From Chloroflexaceae bacterium (GTDB lineage: Bacteria > Chloroflexota > Chloroflexia > Chloroflexales > Chloroflexaceae), in assembly GCA_025057155.1 (NCBI GenBank), contig JANWYD010000007.1, forward strand, positions 1-64,000: a DNA stretch of 64,000 bases. Reading direction: 5' to 3'. This document shows, one piece after another, positions 41,001-50,441 of the stretch. The translations under genes were made by a program, and so were the position numbers. The notes under the pieces were generated by a model. That model worked only from the letters and a program-made list of their open reading frames with translations, did no database searches and was not told where the DNA came from. Each line of letters opens with the position of its first letter. The stretch's first letter is position 1.

Positions 41001-41921
41001 CTACACCACCACGCGCATCGCGCGCGGCAGCACGTCGACGCACACGCGCCGGGCGCTGGTGGTCAGCACCTCTCCGTCGGTGGCCACGGGGAAGGGCGCA
41101 GCCGAGGCGATCTCGACCTGCTGAACGGTGGCGGTGATGATCTGGCGCAGCTCAACGTGACTGCCGTCGAACAGTCTGGGGTAGTAGCGAATCACCTCAT
41201 CGAGGCGCAGTTTCGGCACGATGCACAGGTCGAGCCGTTCATCATCGAGCTTCGCCGCGGGGGTAAGGAGAAAGCCGCCGCCCTGCCAGCGTCCGCTGGC
41301 CACGGTGGCGAAGAAGAGCCGTTTATGGACTTCCTTGCCGTCATAGCGCACGCTCATCACTGCAGGCTTGTAGGTTGCCAGGGCGCGCAGCGAGGCGACG
41401 ATGTAGGCGGCAAGTCCGGTCAGACGGGGCAGGTTTTGCACCTCAACGGCAACCTGGGCGTCAATGCCCGCACCGAGGCCGTTAATGAAGACCCGGCGCA
41501 GTTCGAGGCCGCCGCTCTCAACGCTGATCGCGCCGAGGTCAACGCTGGTCATTCTCCCGGCGGCGAGGCGGTAGGCCATGCCGGGCAGCCCCCCGGTATC
41601 AAAGCCGGGGAACATCTTCGCGAAGTCGCAGCCGGTGCCGAGCGGCAACAATCCGAGCGCGGCGTCGCCCGCGCCGGCCTGGCGGGCAGCCAGGATGCCG
41701 TTGACCACTTCGTTGATCGTGCCATCGCCCCCGGCGGCGGCGACGCAGGGAAAGCCCTGCTCGACCGCCTGTGCGGCCAGTTCGACCGCCCCGCCGGGTG
41801 CATGGGTGGCGACGAGCGTATAGTCCACCCCGGCGCGGCGCAGGGCCTGTTCCAGCTCGTAGCGCGCCCTGCCGGCGGCGCCCCGGCCCGCGGCGGGGTT
41901 AAGGATGACAAAGGTCTTCAT
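41001..41921 (-). CDS. Diacylglycerol kinase / LCB5-YegS-type lipid kinase
   Basis: 306 residues. MKTFVILNPAAGRGAAGRA is the family start; AAAGGDGTINEVVNGIL is the ATP-binding GGDGT motif; LGLLPLGTGCDFAKMFPG and VFINGLGAGIDAQVAVEV follow. The C-terminal half is a beta-sandwich (GKEVHKRLFFATVASGRWQG; DLCIVPKLRLDEVIRY). It should phosphorylate diacylglycerol or a related lipid at the membrane. ATG 41921 has GGAGG-like CCTCCCGCT in reverse sense; trpB ends 35 bases upstream, so the two are probably co-transcribed. Confidence 0.92.
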   Translation of the reverse strand: MKTFVILNPAAGRGAAGRARYELEQALRRAGVDYTLVATHAPGGAVELAAQAVEQGFPCVAAAGGDGTINEVVNGILAARQAGAGDAALGLLPLGTGCDFAKMFPGFDTGGLPGMAYRLAAGRMTSVDLGAISVESGGLELRRVFINGLGAGIDAQVAVEVQNLPRLTGLAAYIVASLRALATYKPAVMSVRYDGKEVHKRLFFATVASGRWQGGGFLLTPAAKLDDERLDLCIVPKLRLDEVIRYYPRLFDGSHVELRQIITATVQQVEIASAAPFPVATDGEVLTTSARRVCVDVLPRAMRVVV

Positions 41922-41956
41922 AGCGGGAGGGGGCGGGACGGCGAAGCCCTCGCGCC

Positions 41957-43153
41957 TCAGATCGCCACGCCCAGGGCCTCGGCGACGGTGAAAATATCCT
42001 TGTCGCCGCGACCGGACATATTGACCAGGATGATCTGGTCGCGGCCCAGACGCGGGGCGAGCTTCAGGGCCTCGGCCACGGCGTGGGCGCTTTCAAGCGC
42101 GGGAATGATGCCCTCCAGGCGCGCGCACAACTCGAAGGCGTTGAGGGCCTCCTCGTCGGCGGCGCTGGTATAGGTCGCGCGGCCGGTGTCGTGGAGCCAG
42201 GCGTGTTCCGGGCCGACGCTGGCGTAATCCAGCCCGGCGGAGATCGAGTGGGTGCGAGCGATCTGCCCGGCCTCGTCCTGCAAGACGTAGGAGTATGTGC
42301 CCTGGAGCACTCCAGGGCTGGCGGCGAGGAAGCGGGCGGCGTGGTCGCCCAGGCGCGGGCCGCGCCCGCCCGCCTCTACTCCGCGAAGCGCCACGCTTGC
42401 GTCGTTGAGGAAGGGGTGAAAGATGCCGATGGCGTTGGAGCCGCCGCCCACGCAGGCCAGGATCACGTCGGGCAGGCGGCCCTCGGCGGCCAGGATCTGC
42501 TCGCGAGCCTCGCGGCCGATCACGCTCTGGAAGTCGCGCACCATAGCGGGGTAGGGGTGCGGGCCGAGAGCCGAGCCGAGGAGGTAGTAGCTATCGGGGT
42601 TCGTCACCCAGTCGCGCATAGCCTCATTAATGGCGTCCTTGAGGGTGCGCGAGCCGCTCTCCACGCCGCGCACCTCGGCCCCCAGCAGGCGCATGCGGAA
42701 GACATTGGGCCGCTGCCGGGCCATGTCTTCCGTGCCCATGTACACCACACACTCCAGACCCAGCAGGGCGCAAACCGTGGCAGTGGCGACGCCGTGCTGG
42801 CCCGCTCCGGTTTCGGCGATCACCCGGCGCTTGCCCATGCGCCGGGCAAGCAACCCCTGGCCCAGGGCGTTGTTAATCTTATGGGCGCCGGTGTGGGCCA
42901 GATCCTCGCGCTTGAGGTAGATCTTCGCCCCTCCGCAGTGCGCAGTCAGCCGAGCGGCGTAGCTCAGCGGCGTGGGACGCCCGGTGTAGGTGCGGTGCAG
43001 ATGGGTCAGTTCCTCCCAGAACGACGGATCGGCGGATGCCGCCGCATAGGCCTCCTCCAGGGCCGTTACGGCGGGCATCAACGTCTCGGGCACATACCGC
43101 CCGCCATAGGGGCCAAAGCGGCCCGTCCGCTGAGCCTCAGGCGCGATTGCCAT
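41957..43153 (-). CDS. trpB: Tryptophan synthase beta chain
   Basis: 398 residues from ATG 43153; the frame is open upstream but [25 protein letters not shown] is the family start. PLP lysine in [56 protein letters not shown], the PLP-phosphate loop VGGGSNAIG, and [19 protein letters not shown]. It joins indole and serine to make tryptophan. It is the TrpB1 type that partners with TrpA, but trpA is not next to it; trpF lies 2 kb upstream in the same transcriptional direction. Confidence 0.97.
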   Translation of the reverse strand: MAIAPEAQRTGRFGPYGGRYVPETLMPAVTALEEAYAAASADPSFWEELTHLHRTYTGRPTPLSYAARLTAHCGGAKIYLKREDLAHTGAHKINNALGQGLLARRMGKRRVIAETGAGQHGVATATVCALLGLECVVYMGTEDMARQRPNVFRMRLLGAEVRGVESGSRTLKDAINEAMRDWVTNPDSYYLLGSALGPHPYPAMVRDFQSVIGREAREQILAAEGRLPDVILACVGGGSNAIGIFHPFLNDASVALRGVEAGGRGPRLGDHAARFLAASPGVLQGTYSYVLQDEAGQIARTHSISAGLDYASVGPEHAWLHDTGRATYTSAADEEALNAFELCARLEGIIPALESAHAVAEALKLAPRLGRDQIILVNMSGRGDKDIFTVAEALGVAI

Positions 43154-43274
43154 GCACGTGAACTCGCTTTCCCAGGCGCGTTTCAAATAAGCTTGACCGT
43201 CGGACCCACACCTCCACAGGCCGGTTAACGATGGAGCAACTGTCAAGCTGGAACGCTCAGGTCTGAACCTTGCC

Positions 43275-43613
43275 TTACCGCTGGATCAGGCTCTCGTCCT
43301 TGTTCTTCTCGCCCTCTTCGAGCAGCATGATCGGGATGCCATCTTCAACCGGGTAGCGGTACCCGTTGCGGCGATTGACCAGCCACTCCTTGCCGTTGCT
43401 ATCGGTGATCAGTTCGACCGGGCCCTTGTCGCCGGGATCGGCGAGAATGCTCAGCAGTTCGGGGCTGATGCTACGCCGCTGGCCGTCGCCGCTGGCGGGA
43501 GCGGGCGCCAGATCGAAGACGCTATCCTCGCGGTACTGGCGAATGGCGCGGACAATGACCACGGCCAGCGCGACCAGAGCGGCGACGCCGAGAATGCGAA
43601 CGAGGATCTTCAT
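43275..43613 (-). CDS. Membrane-anchored Trm112-like protein
   Basis: 112 residues from ATG 43613 (AGGAGGAAAG upstream). An N-terminal membrane span ([18 protein letters not shown]) is followed by a linker and a Trm112/YcaR-like domain: [46 protein letters not shown]. Usual members have Cys residues that bind zinc; this one has none, so the fold would be metal-free. A fusion to a membrane anchor is unusual for the family. Function unknown; it lies between trpB and a membrane-bound metallophosphatase gene. Confidence 0.82.
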   Translation of the reverse strand: MKILVRILGVAALVALAVVIVRAIRQYREDSVFDLAPAPASGDGQRRSISPELLSILADPGDKGPVELITDSNGKEWLVNRRNGYRYPVEDGIPIMLLEEGEKNKDESLIQR

Positions 43614-43699
43614 AGGCTTTCCTCCTGACTGACTGGAACGGGCGCATAGCGCGCGCCCGCAAGCCGAGACCGGAAGCACAGGCGCGAAACGTTTCCCCA

Positions 43700-45184
43700 T
43701 TATACCCGATCAGCGGCGGTCTGCGAGGTTGGCCGCGGCCCGTGCCGGGGCAGGCGCAATATCGCCCCTTCGCGCCAGGGCTGGGGCGGCGTTTCGGGAT
43801 CGATCCACACCAGCAGGCGCGCCCGCGGCTGCGGGCCATCGGGATAGGTGATCTCAAGAAAGGGAAAGCGCTGTTCCTGGCGGCGCATGGTGGCAATATC
43901 GTAGATGATTTCGGTCCAGGTGCCGGTATTGATATAGTACTGGCCCATACCGAGGGGCACAATACCGGCCAGGTGGGTGTGTCCACAGATGAACAGCGTA
44001 TCGTCTCGATGGGCGGGACTGCGGGCGATGCGCAGCATTTCGCGGGCGCAGCGGTCGTTGAAGGCGCGCACCTCGCGCGCCGCCTGGCGGGTCGCTTCGC
44101 TCTGCACCTGGTCAATCATCTCGCCGGGCGGTTCCACCGCGCTGGCGACCATGCCCACCTGGCGCGCCACTTCACGATGGCGGGCCACGCGCCCGCGACG
44201 GATGCCCGCCGTCCAGCGCCAGAAGCCGCGCAGCGCCGGGGCGCTGAGCATGCCGCCGGGGCCTTCGCCGGTGATCGGCATCTGGTGGGGTTCGGGCCAG
44301 GCTACCACTTGCAGGAAGCCGGCCACCCCGCGGGCCAGAAAGCGCCGCGCCGCCGGCGTGCGCAACTGTGGCAGCGCCAGCAGGTACCAGAACAGCGCCG
44401 AGGAAGGTTTGACATTGTCAATCAAGGGGGCGATGGCCAGCGGTTCGTCCTCCAGGTCATTGATCACCTCTTTGACCATCTGGGTGCCGCGCACCACCTC
44501 AAACGGCTCGGTAACACCGTCGAAGTGGACGAAGCGGTTCCAGCCGTCAAACTGATTGCCGTGCACGATGTAGATGCCGCCCCCGTGGTAGCTCACCCCG
44601 AAGCGCAGCCGCGGGTCGTCGGGCGCAAGACCGAGGGCCTCGCGCAGGCGCGCCTTGGCGGCAGGGTAGTGCAACTCAAAGTCATGGTTGCCGATCAATA
44701 GCGTAAGTTGCGCGTCGGGTCGGGCGACGAAGCGCGCCAGTGCGGCGAACACCCCGGCGTGAGCGCGGATCACCGTCTCAATGCGCCGCGCGGCGGCGGC
44801 GTCACTGTATTCATCATCGTCAAGGTCGGGCAGGCGCACCTGGAGAAATTCGATTGTATCCCCCGCCAGGATCAGTTCCGTAGGTTCGCCGGAGACATAG
44901 TGGTCGAGGAAGGCGATCAGCGCCGCATCATCGGTGAAATCATCGAGGTGGTCGCCGCCTCCCAGATGCAGATCGCTCACCACAATCCGGCGCTGCCGGG
45001 GAGTGATGGCGTCCGGGCCGATGGGGGGCGTAGTATAGTCCGTGGGTCGCAGCACTACCCGGCGCACGCGGAGAAAGACCCAGCGCAACGCCAGCGCAAG
45101 CAGGGCTGCCCCGCCGATGACCTGCAGGGCGCGGATGATCGCATGCGCCGGGACGCGTGTTCTAGGCTGAGCGTACTGCGGCAA
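43700..45184 (-). CDS. Membrane-anchored calcineurin-like metallophosphatase
   Basis: 494 residues. An N-terminal span (VIGGAALLALALRWVFL) precedes the phosphoesterase domain: RIVVSDLHLGGGDHL (DxH), ILAGDTIEFLQV (GDxxE for the usual GDxxD), LLIGNHDFELHYP (GNHD), VSYHGGGIYIVHGNQFDGWN and LFICGHTHLAGI (GHxH). The two-metal site is therefore essentially complete. Substrates may be nucleotides, lipids or phosphoproteins. The likely start is TTG 45184 inside the end of trpF (23-base overlap), so translation is probably coupled. Confidence 0.85.
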   Translation of the reverse strand: MPQYAQPRTRVPAHAIIRALQVIGGAALLALALRWVFLRVRRVVLRPTDYTTPPIGPDAITPRQRRIVVSDLHLGGGDHLDDFTDDAALIAFLDHYVSGEPTELILAGDTIEFLQVRLPDLDDDEYSDAAAARRIETVIRAHAGVFAALARFVARPDAQLTLLIGNHDFELHYPAAKARLREALGLAPDDPRLRFGVSYHGGGIYIVHGNQFDGWNRFVHFDGVTEPFEVVRGTQMVKEVINDLEDEPLAIAPLIDNVKPSSALFWYLLALPQLRTPAARRFLARGVAGFLQVVAWPEPHQMPITGEGPGGMLSAPALRGFWRWTAGIRRGRVARHREVARQVGMVASAVEPPGEMIDQVQSEATRQAAREVRAFNDRCAREMLRIARSPAHRDDTLFICGHTHLAGIVPLGMGQYYINTGTWTEIIYDIATMRRQEQRFPFLEITYPDGPQPRARLLVWIDPETPPQPWREGAILRLPRHGPRPTSQTAADRV

Positions 45185-45830
45185 TGAAGGCCTCGATCTT
45201 GGCTGGATCCTTGACCCCGTCGGTTTCGACGCCGCTGCTCACATCAACTCCGACTGGCCGTACCGTGGCAATGGCCCGGGCGACATTGGCAGCATGCAGG
45301 CCCCCCGCCAGGATCAGCGGCGTCTCGGCGGCGAGCGCGGCGGCCCGCGACCAGTCGGCCGGCGCGCCGGTGCCTCCATAGGCCCCCGGCACGTGCGCAT
45401 CCACCAGCAGCAGCACCCGGGGCGGTGTACGGGCGGAGATCGCCTGCCGTTCCGGCTGTTCGCGCTGCGCCCGCGCGATCCAGGCTTGCTCAACAGGCGC
45501 GCCGGTAAGGCGCACGGCCTTCAGGACGGGCAGGGGCAGCACGTCGGCGTACTCGACCGGCTCATCGCCGCTCAACTGGATCAGATCAAGACCCACGGCG
45601 CGGGCGACAGCAGCGATCGTAGCAGGGGATTCGTTCACAAAGAGGCCGGCAAGCAACGGCGGGGGAGTGGGGCGCTCGCGCAACGCCGTGGCGATGGCGC
45701 TGGCTTCGGCTACACTCACCCGCCGTTTGCTCGCCGCGAAGACCAGACCGATCCAGTCCGCTCCGGCGGCCGCGGCGGCGCTGGCGTGGTCAGCGCGGCG
45801 CAGGCCGCAGATCTTGACAATCACACGCAC
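45162..45830 (-). CDS. trpF: Phosphoribosylanthranilate isomerase
   Basis: 222 residues, (beta/alpha)8 barrel. Start GTG 45830 with GGAG close upstream. VIVKICGLRRADHASAAAAA with the catalytic Cys, GADWIGLVFAASKRRVS, LIQLSGDEPVEYAD, LLLVDAHVPGAYGGTG with the catalytic Asp, ILAGGLHAANVARAI and VDVSSGVETDGVKDPAKIEA are all family motifs. It isomerises N-(5'-phosphoribosyl)anthranilate in tryptophan synthesis. It lies in a minus-strand run with trpB, but a metallophosphatase and a Trm112-like gene come between. Confidence 0.96.
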   Translation of the reverse strand: MRVIVKICGLRRADHASAAAAAGADWIGLVFAASKRRVSVAEASAIATALRERPTPPPLLAGLFVNESPATIAAVARAVGLDLIQLSGDEPVEYADVLPLPVLKAVRLTGAPVEQAWIARAQREQPERQAISARTPPRVLLLVDAHVPGAYGGTGAPADWSRAAALAAETPLILAGGLHAANVARAIATVRPVGVDVSSGVETDGVKDPAKIEAFIAAVRSA

Positions 45831-45845
45831 TCCAGCAGCAGTCGG

Positions 45846-47642
45846 TTACTCCGCCTTCAGCGTATAGTAGACCCGCTTTCCGCGCCCGCTCCGCTCGAGC
45901 ATGCCGGAGTTGATTGCCTGCTTGACCATTGAGCGCAACTGCTCATTGGTACGGACCAGATTATGCTCCTTGCGCCGTTCGCGAAGCGTGTCGAAGATCT
46001 GTTGGAAGGAGACGGGCCGGCTAAAACTGGCCATCATCTCCCGAAAGATCGTCCATTCCTCGTCGCTAAACACGATCGGTTCGAGCGCTTCGAACGCATC
46101 ACCGCCCTCATCGCTTTCATGCGCGGTTTCGGCCGTGGCCTCGGCAGGTTCAGCCGAGGTCAGCAACTCGACCACTCCCTCCTGAATTGCGGGGGGCGCT
46201 GCTTCGGCTATGGCGACCGCTTCTGCCGCGGCCTCGGATGGCGCGTCCGGCAAAAACTCCTCCACCACCGCGCCAGCGAACTCTGCGGGTGAGACTTCAG
46301 AGAGGAGGTCCTCAGGCTCAGGCGGCGCGAACTCGACAAGGTCGTCGCTTTCCTCCGTCACGTCCTCGACGATAGAGACGAACTCCTCGGCCAGATGTTC
46401 AACGCCGAGGGGGAGATCATCAACGGCGTGCTCGAGTTCATCGAGGGTGAAGATGTCCTCTCCCGGCGCCTGCACCTCCTCCTCAAGCGGCGGCGTATAC
46501 TCCAGTTCATCGAGATCCGCCTCACACGCCTGCACATCGAGAGCTTCCGCCGGGGCAGCGGCATTCTGGCTGCGGCGCGAGCGCCGGCGCCGGCGACGCC
46601 CGCCGGGCGTGGGGCTGGATTCGACCGCCATCGCGGCGCTGATGGCGCTCGAGGTCTCCTTGCGCCCATTGCTGAAAACGCTCGTATCCGCCACCGGCTC
46701 GACCGGCGGTTCCTCGCTGAGGGCGGCGGCGAACTGGGAGAGCTTATACGGGTCCTCGCCGGGAAGGAAGACCTCGTTGACGGTGCCATTGGTAAAGATC
46801 TGCACCTTGCCGCGTTTCTCGGCGTCCAGCACAAAGTCCTTGAACTTTGCGAAAGGACGCCCGTTGAGATCGCGGTAGCGGCTCTCCTTGAAGTCGCCGC
46901 CCATAAGCTCCTTCATCACCAGTTTGATCGAACCGAGGGTGGAGACATAGCCACGCTTGCGCACCAGGTGGATCGCTTCCACCAGCACATCGTAGATGTC
47001 GGGTTCGGCGGCGGGCGCGCCCGGCGACGCGGAGGGGTCAACGACCGGTTCGCGCGGCGATTCGAGCGCCGCTTCGATACTGCGGTTCAGCTCAGTAGCG
47101 CGGCTGGCAATTGCCGTGGCGGCGGCGGAACCACTGGGCGTTTTGCCAACCAGTTGCTCGTAAAACAAAAACTCATCGGCGCTCTGGGCCAGGTGCGTGC
47201 TTGCCGCCCCGCCGATGCCGATGATATAGACTTCCTTCCCCTGCTGGCGAATGCTGTTGACCAGCGGGATGAAATCGCGGTCGCCGGTAACCAGCACGAA
47301 CCGGCTGATATTTGGATTGGTGAACAGCGTCTTCATCGCGTCGATACACAGATTCATGTCGACGCTGTTCTTGATTGCCCGGCCGGTGCGCCCCATATCC
47401 TTGTCGTAGTAGTAGGTCGCCACGTAGATCGGCTCGATCGCGTTGGCGTACAGGGCGCTCGTGACGCGGGGGTAGCGGTACCAGTCAGCGTAAGCTCGAG
47501 AGATGACCACGCGGCCAAGATCGCCGCAGCGGTCCATAATCGCCTCGAAATTCGGATTGGCGTTCAGCTTGTCGCGGACACTAACGTAGACGTTCTCGAA
47601 GTCAATGAAGACTGCGACGTCGGGTCGCCGTTGCTCGTACAT
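45846..47642 (-). CDS. NYN-domain (LabA/DUF88-like) putative RNase with OST-HTH-like and winged-helix parts
   Basis: 598 residues. Residues 1-160 are a PIN-like NYN domain: VAVFIDFENVYVSVRD, KNSVDMNLCIDAM and FVLVTGDRDFIPLVNSIRQ, giving the four acidic residues typical of the nuclease site. Residues about 205-290 (DVLVEAIHLVRKRGYVSTLG; FKDFVLDAEKRGKVQIF) look like an OST-HTH/LOTUS RNA-binding domain. A long acidic, Pro/Glu-rich linker of about 220 residues with a basic patch (GGRRRRRRSRRS) follows. The last 80 residues are a winged-helix-like domain (SFQQIFDTLRERRKEHNLVR). It probably cuts or binds RNA. It is the first gene of the trpF run; 15 bases separate it from trpF. Confidence 0.88.
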   Translation of the reverse strand: MYEQRRPDVAVFIDFENVYVSVRDKLNANPNFEAIMDRCGDLGRVVISRAYADWYRYPRVTSALYANAIEPIYVATYYYDKDMGRTGRAIKNSVDMNLCIDAMKTLFTNPNISRFVLVTGDRDFIPLVNSIRQQGKEVYIIGIGGAASTHLAQSADEFLFYEQLVGKTPSGSAAATAIASRATELNRSIEAALESPREPVVDPSASPGAPAAEPDIYDVLVEAIHLVRKRGYVSTLGSIKLVMKELMGGDFKESRYRDLNGRPFAKFKDFVLDAEKRGKVQIFTNGTVNEVFLPGEDPYKLSQFAAALSEEPPVEPVADTSVFSNGRKETSSAISAAMAVESSPTPGGRRRRRRSRRSQNAAAPAEALDVQACEADLDELEYTPPLEEEVQAPGEDIFTLDELEHAVDDLPLGVEHLAEEFVSIVEDVTEESDDLVEFAPPEPEDLLSEVSPAEFAGAVVEEFLPDAPSEAAAEAVAIAEAAPPAIQEGVVELLTSAEPAEATAETAHESDEGGDAFEALEPIVFSDEEWTIFREMMASFSRPVSFQQIFDTLRERRKEHNLVRTNEQLRSMVKQAINSGMLERSGRGKRVYYTLKAE

Positions 47643-48080
47643 TGGTTGTTAATCTGCTCCTGTACTGTAGGTCGTAAGGCAGGCGGGAGATACTTCGGGG
47701 TTGGCGCGGGGCTGCCCATCGGGGCGCCGCCTCTAACCTGCGGCGCCAGTGGTCGCGGAACGCGAGCCGGAGCGCGACGACTACGCGGGCGCGTCTGGCT
47801 CATTGGCTCGACAGCGCCAGTCATCGCATCGTGCCATCGGCGAGCGTTGCCGGTGACCAGGGGCAGCGGCACAGGCGCAACACCGGGAAATCTCCCTGGC
47901 TCCGCCTCATACATCTGACAATTCCGTTCGAATACCAGCACGTTATTCCCTTGAGGCCGCCAACTCAACGGTTGCTGCCGGTTCACTGCTACTATAGCAT
48001 CGGAACGTTACGGATGCAAGGAGTTGCGCGGCGCTCTCGGCGCCAGTGCGCCGTCTCCGGGGCGTGTCAATGTTCCGCCG
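47643..48080. other. Intergenic region without recognised gene
   Basis: 438 bases between the NYN gene start and the end of the glycosyltransferase gene, both minus strand. It must hold the NYN-gene promoter; a TATAGC-like box near 47994 is not convincing. No repeat of the families described elsewhere was seen apart from a weak AACACCGGGAAATCTCCC near 47880. Confidence 0.5.
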
Positions 48081-49088
48081 TTAGAATCGAAGAATCCGGC
48101 CATAGGCCAGCAGGCGCGCGCGCAGTTCGTCACGTTCGATGCGCCCGGCGAGGTAGGCGCGCCAGGCGCGGAGGGTCAGACGCAGCATACCGGCGCGCAC
48201 GATGGCCCGATGGGCCGCGAGGCGCCAGGCCGGGCCGCGCATGGCGGCGAACCGGTCACGGCTCTGCCAGAGGGCCACCAGCATGGACCAGCGCGCCTGG
48301 GCGGTGGCCGCGCCGCCGATGTGGGTCACCCGCGCCGCTGGCACCTGCCAGATGGCCCAGCCGGCCTGCCGGATGCGCCAGCACCACTCGATCTCTTCGC
48401 TATACATAAAGTATGCTTCGTCCATGGCGCCAACAGTGGCCAGCACTTCGGCGCGCACGAGCATGCAGGCGCCAAGAGGGTGATCGATGGGGAAGGGCTC
48501 TTCGCCGCGCTCTTGCGGGTAGCGTCCGTGCCACCATGAGCCGTATAGCCGCCCTGGCAGCACCTCGCCGGGCGGAAACAGGTCGAATGCGGTCATCAGC
48601 AGGGTGGGGAAGCGGAACGCCGCCGGTTGCAGCGTGCCATCGGGGTTGAGCAGGCGCGGCCCCGCCATGCCAACGCGCGGGTGGGCCTCGAGGAAGGCGA
48701 CCAGGCGCTCAATCGCCCCGGGATGCACCACCGTGTCGGGGTTGAGAATGAGCGCGTAGGGAGTAAAGATTTTGAAGCGGGAAATTGATTCGGAACGAAT
48801 GGCATTCTCAGGATCACATGCGCATGCATTAACAGGCTGGCCTGCGAGATAGGCCAGGCCCGCCGCGACGCCCCCGGCGAACCCGCGGTTGCGCTCCAGC
48901 GCCACCAGTTCCGCTTCGGGAAACTCGCTGCGCACCAGCGCCGCGCTGCCGTCACGCGAGGCGTTGTCTACTACGACCACGCGCAGGGGGAGCGTGCAAT
49001 CGCGTAGCGAGCGCAGACAATCGCGCAGCAGGGCGGCGGTATTGTAACTGACGACGATCGCGGCGACGTGCGGCGGGCTATGGCTCAT
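48081..49088 (-). CDS. Family 2 glycosyltransferase (rhamnosyltransferase-like)
   Basis: 335 residues from ATG 49088. GT-A fold: VAAIVVSYNTAALLRDCLRS, VVVDNASRDGSAALV, ERNRGFAGGVAAGLAYL, the metal-binding DxD-like ALILNPDTVVHPGAIE, LLNPDGTLQPAAFRFPTLL, the acceptor loop HPLGACMLVRAEVLATVG and DEAYFMYSEEIEWCWRIRQA. It transfers a sugar (the signature resembles WbbL-type dTDP-rhamnose enzymes) to surface polysaccharide at the inner membrane face. The insert with ACDPENAIRSESISRFK after AGLAYL is longer than usual. Divergent from a radical SAM gene. Confidence 0.9.
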   Translation of the reverse strand: MSHSPPHVAAIVVSYNTAALLRDCLRSLRDCTLPLRVVVVDNASRDGSAALVRSEFPEAELVALERNRGFAGGVAAGLAYLAGQPVNACACDPENAIRSESISRFKIFTPYALILNPDTVVHPGAIERLVAFLEAHPRVGMAGPRLLNPDGTLQPAAFRFPTLLMTAFDLFPPGEVLPGRLYGSWWHGRYPQERGEEPFPIDHPLGACMLVRAEVLATVGAMDEAYFMYSEEIEWCWRIRQAGWAIWQVPAARVTHIGGAATAQARWSMLVALWQSRDRFAAMRGPAWRLAAHRAIVRAGMLRLTLRAWRAYLAGRIERDELRARLLAYGRILRF

Positions 49089-49133
49089 AGCGGCGCGATT
49101 GTAAAGCTGAACCGCCACAGGCGCAAGGCGCCC

Positions 49134-49161
49134 TTGCGGTTTCCCCGGATGTTGTTACAAT
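49134..49161 (+). promoter_or_regulatory. Sigma70-type promoter for the radical SAM gene
   Basis: TTGCGG (49134-49139), 16-base spacer, TACAAT (49156-49161), 45 bases before ATG 49206. Confidence 0.5.
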
Positions 49162-49205
49162 CCAACCGAGCCTCGATCCGATCCGCCGAGGCCGACAGGT
49201 GCCCC

Positions 49206-50258
49206 ATGGCCTACTACATTCGTGAAACCCTCGCGGATCGCCCGGCCCTCAGTCCGCGGCGGCCAACCATCAACGAGTTTTTTCTCTCCAGCTATACGCT
49301 CAGCATCTATTCCGGCTGCGAGCTGGGCTGCCCCTACTGCGATAGCTGGATCTACCAGGAACGGCCACTGAACGAACAGATATACGTTCCGCTCGACCTG
49401 CCGCAGCGCCTCGCCGCCGAACTGCGCGATGTGGATCGCGGCGACCTGATCGCCATTACCGCACTGAGCGATCCGTACCAGCCCGCCGAGCAGATCTACC
49501 GCCTGACCCGCCAGACGCTGCAGGTGCTTGCCGAACGAGAACAACCTTGCCTGTTGCTTACCAAGAGCGCCATGGTGCTGGAGGATAAACCGCTGCTCCA
49601 GCGTATGAATGAGCGCAGCCTGGCAGTGGTGATGACCACGCTGGTGACCGTCGATCCGCACCTGAGCGAACGGCTGGAGGGCAAAGCGCCGGCGCCGGGG
49701 TTGCGCCTGGAAATGCTGCGCGAATTGAAGCGCGCTGGCGTGCCGGTGGGGGTGGCAATCGTGCCTATTATCCCCTATGTCACTGACCGGCAGACTGCCC
49801 TGCGCTCAATGGTGCGGGCCTGCGCTGACGCGCAGGTTGACTTTGTGATCTGGGATTATCTGCACATTCCCAACCAGCACCACTGGATACGCATCAACGA
49901 ATTACTGGCCCGGCTGGGAAACTATCCGGTTAGTTACTACCGCGATCTTTACCGCGATCAGCCCACCGTCAATGCGCTCTACCGGCAGGAGATTGACCGC
50001 GAGTTGCTTGACCGTTGCGATGGTCTTGGCCTGGAGGCGCGTGTGCCGCATCGCATCTTTACCCGGCGGCTTGCGCCGCGTAACGAGGCGGCCCTGCTGC
50101 TCAAACATGCCGCGTTCCGCAATCGCGTCCAGGGTCGCGAGCTGGTCGCGGTCAAGGAGCGGGCCCTGGCCGATCAGGTCTACGCGGGAACGATCGATCC
50201 GGCCGCGCTGCGCGAGAGTTCCCTGTACCCGTTGCTGAGCGATGTGCTGGGGCTGTGA
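49206..50258 (+). CDS. Radical SAM protein (SplB/Rv2578c-like)
   Basis: 350 residues from ATG 49206. The Fe-S cluster motif is SGCELGCPYCDSW (CxxxCxxC, near residue 38). VPLDLPQRLAAELRDVDRGD, ITALSDPYQPAEQ and LLLTKSAMVLEDKPLL match the spore photoproduct lyase-like/COG1533 branch of DNA-repair-like radical SAM enzymes. MTTLVTVDPHLSERLEGKAP and GVAIVPIIPYVTD continue the barrel. Substrate unknown; SplB itself repairs spore photoproduct in DNA, but COG1533 members are diverse and this organism type does not sporulate. Confidence 0.88.
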   Translation: MAYYIRETLADRPALSPRRPTINEFFLSSYTLSIYSGCELGCPYCDSWIYQERPLNEQIYVPLDLPQRLAAELRDVDRGDLIAITALSDPYQPAEQIYRLTRQTLQVLAEREQPCLLLTKSAMVLEDKPLLQRMNERSLAVVMTTLVTVDPHLSERLEGKAPAPGLRLEMLRELKRAGVPVGVAIVPIIPYVTDRQTALRSMVRACADAQVDFVIWDYLHIPNQHHWIRINELLARLGNYPVSYYRDLYRDQPTVNALYRQEIDRELLDRCDGLGLEARVPHRIFTRRLAPRNEAALLLKHAAFRNRVQGRELVAVKERALADQVYAGTIDPAALRESSLYPLLSDVLGL

Positions 50259-50319
50259 TTCTCTGGCTGCTGAAGGAAGCGCGCCGCCCGCTCCCCGACG
50301 CCGACAGGTGCGGCCGGTA

Positions 50320-50358
50320 AGGGCGCACCGGCTTCCCCCATGCGCCCGTGCTCCACGG
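50320..50358. repeat. Half-copy of the GGTTTCCCC palindrome family
   Basis: GGGCGCACCGGCTTCCCCCA then TGCGCCCGTGCTCCACGGTAA: the tail matches the one after the palindrome at 1768 (GCCCCTGCTCCACGGTT). A TATAAT box at 50397-50402 follows and may drive the next gene. Confidence 0.5.
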
Positions 50359-50441
50359 TAATCGCGAAGCTGTGTCATAGCGTGGCGAGAGTACGTTATA
50401 ATCGGACGGCCAGCACGCAGTGAGGGTGGCTTGCTCCGCGT

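Noticed and set aside
45162-45184. Frameshift between trpF and the metallophosphatase
   Set aside because: Each protein is complete and of normal length; a short overlap with a TTG start explains the arrangement.
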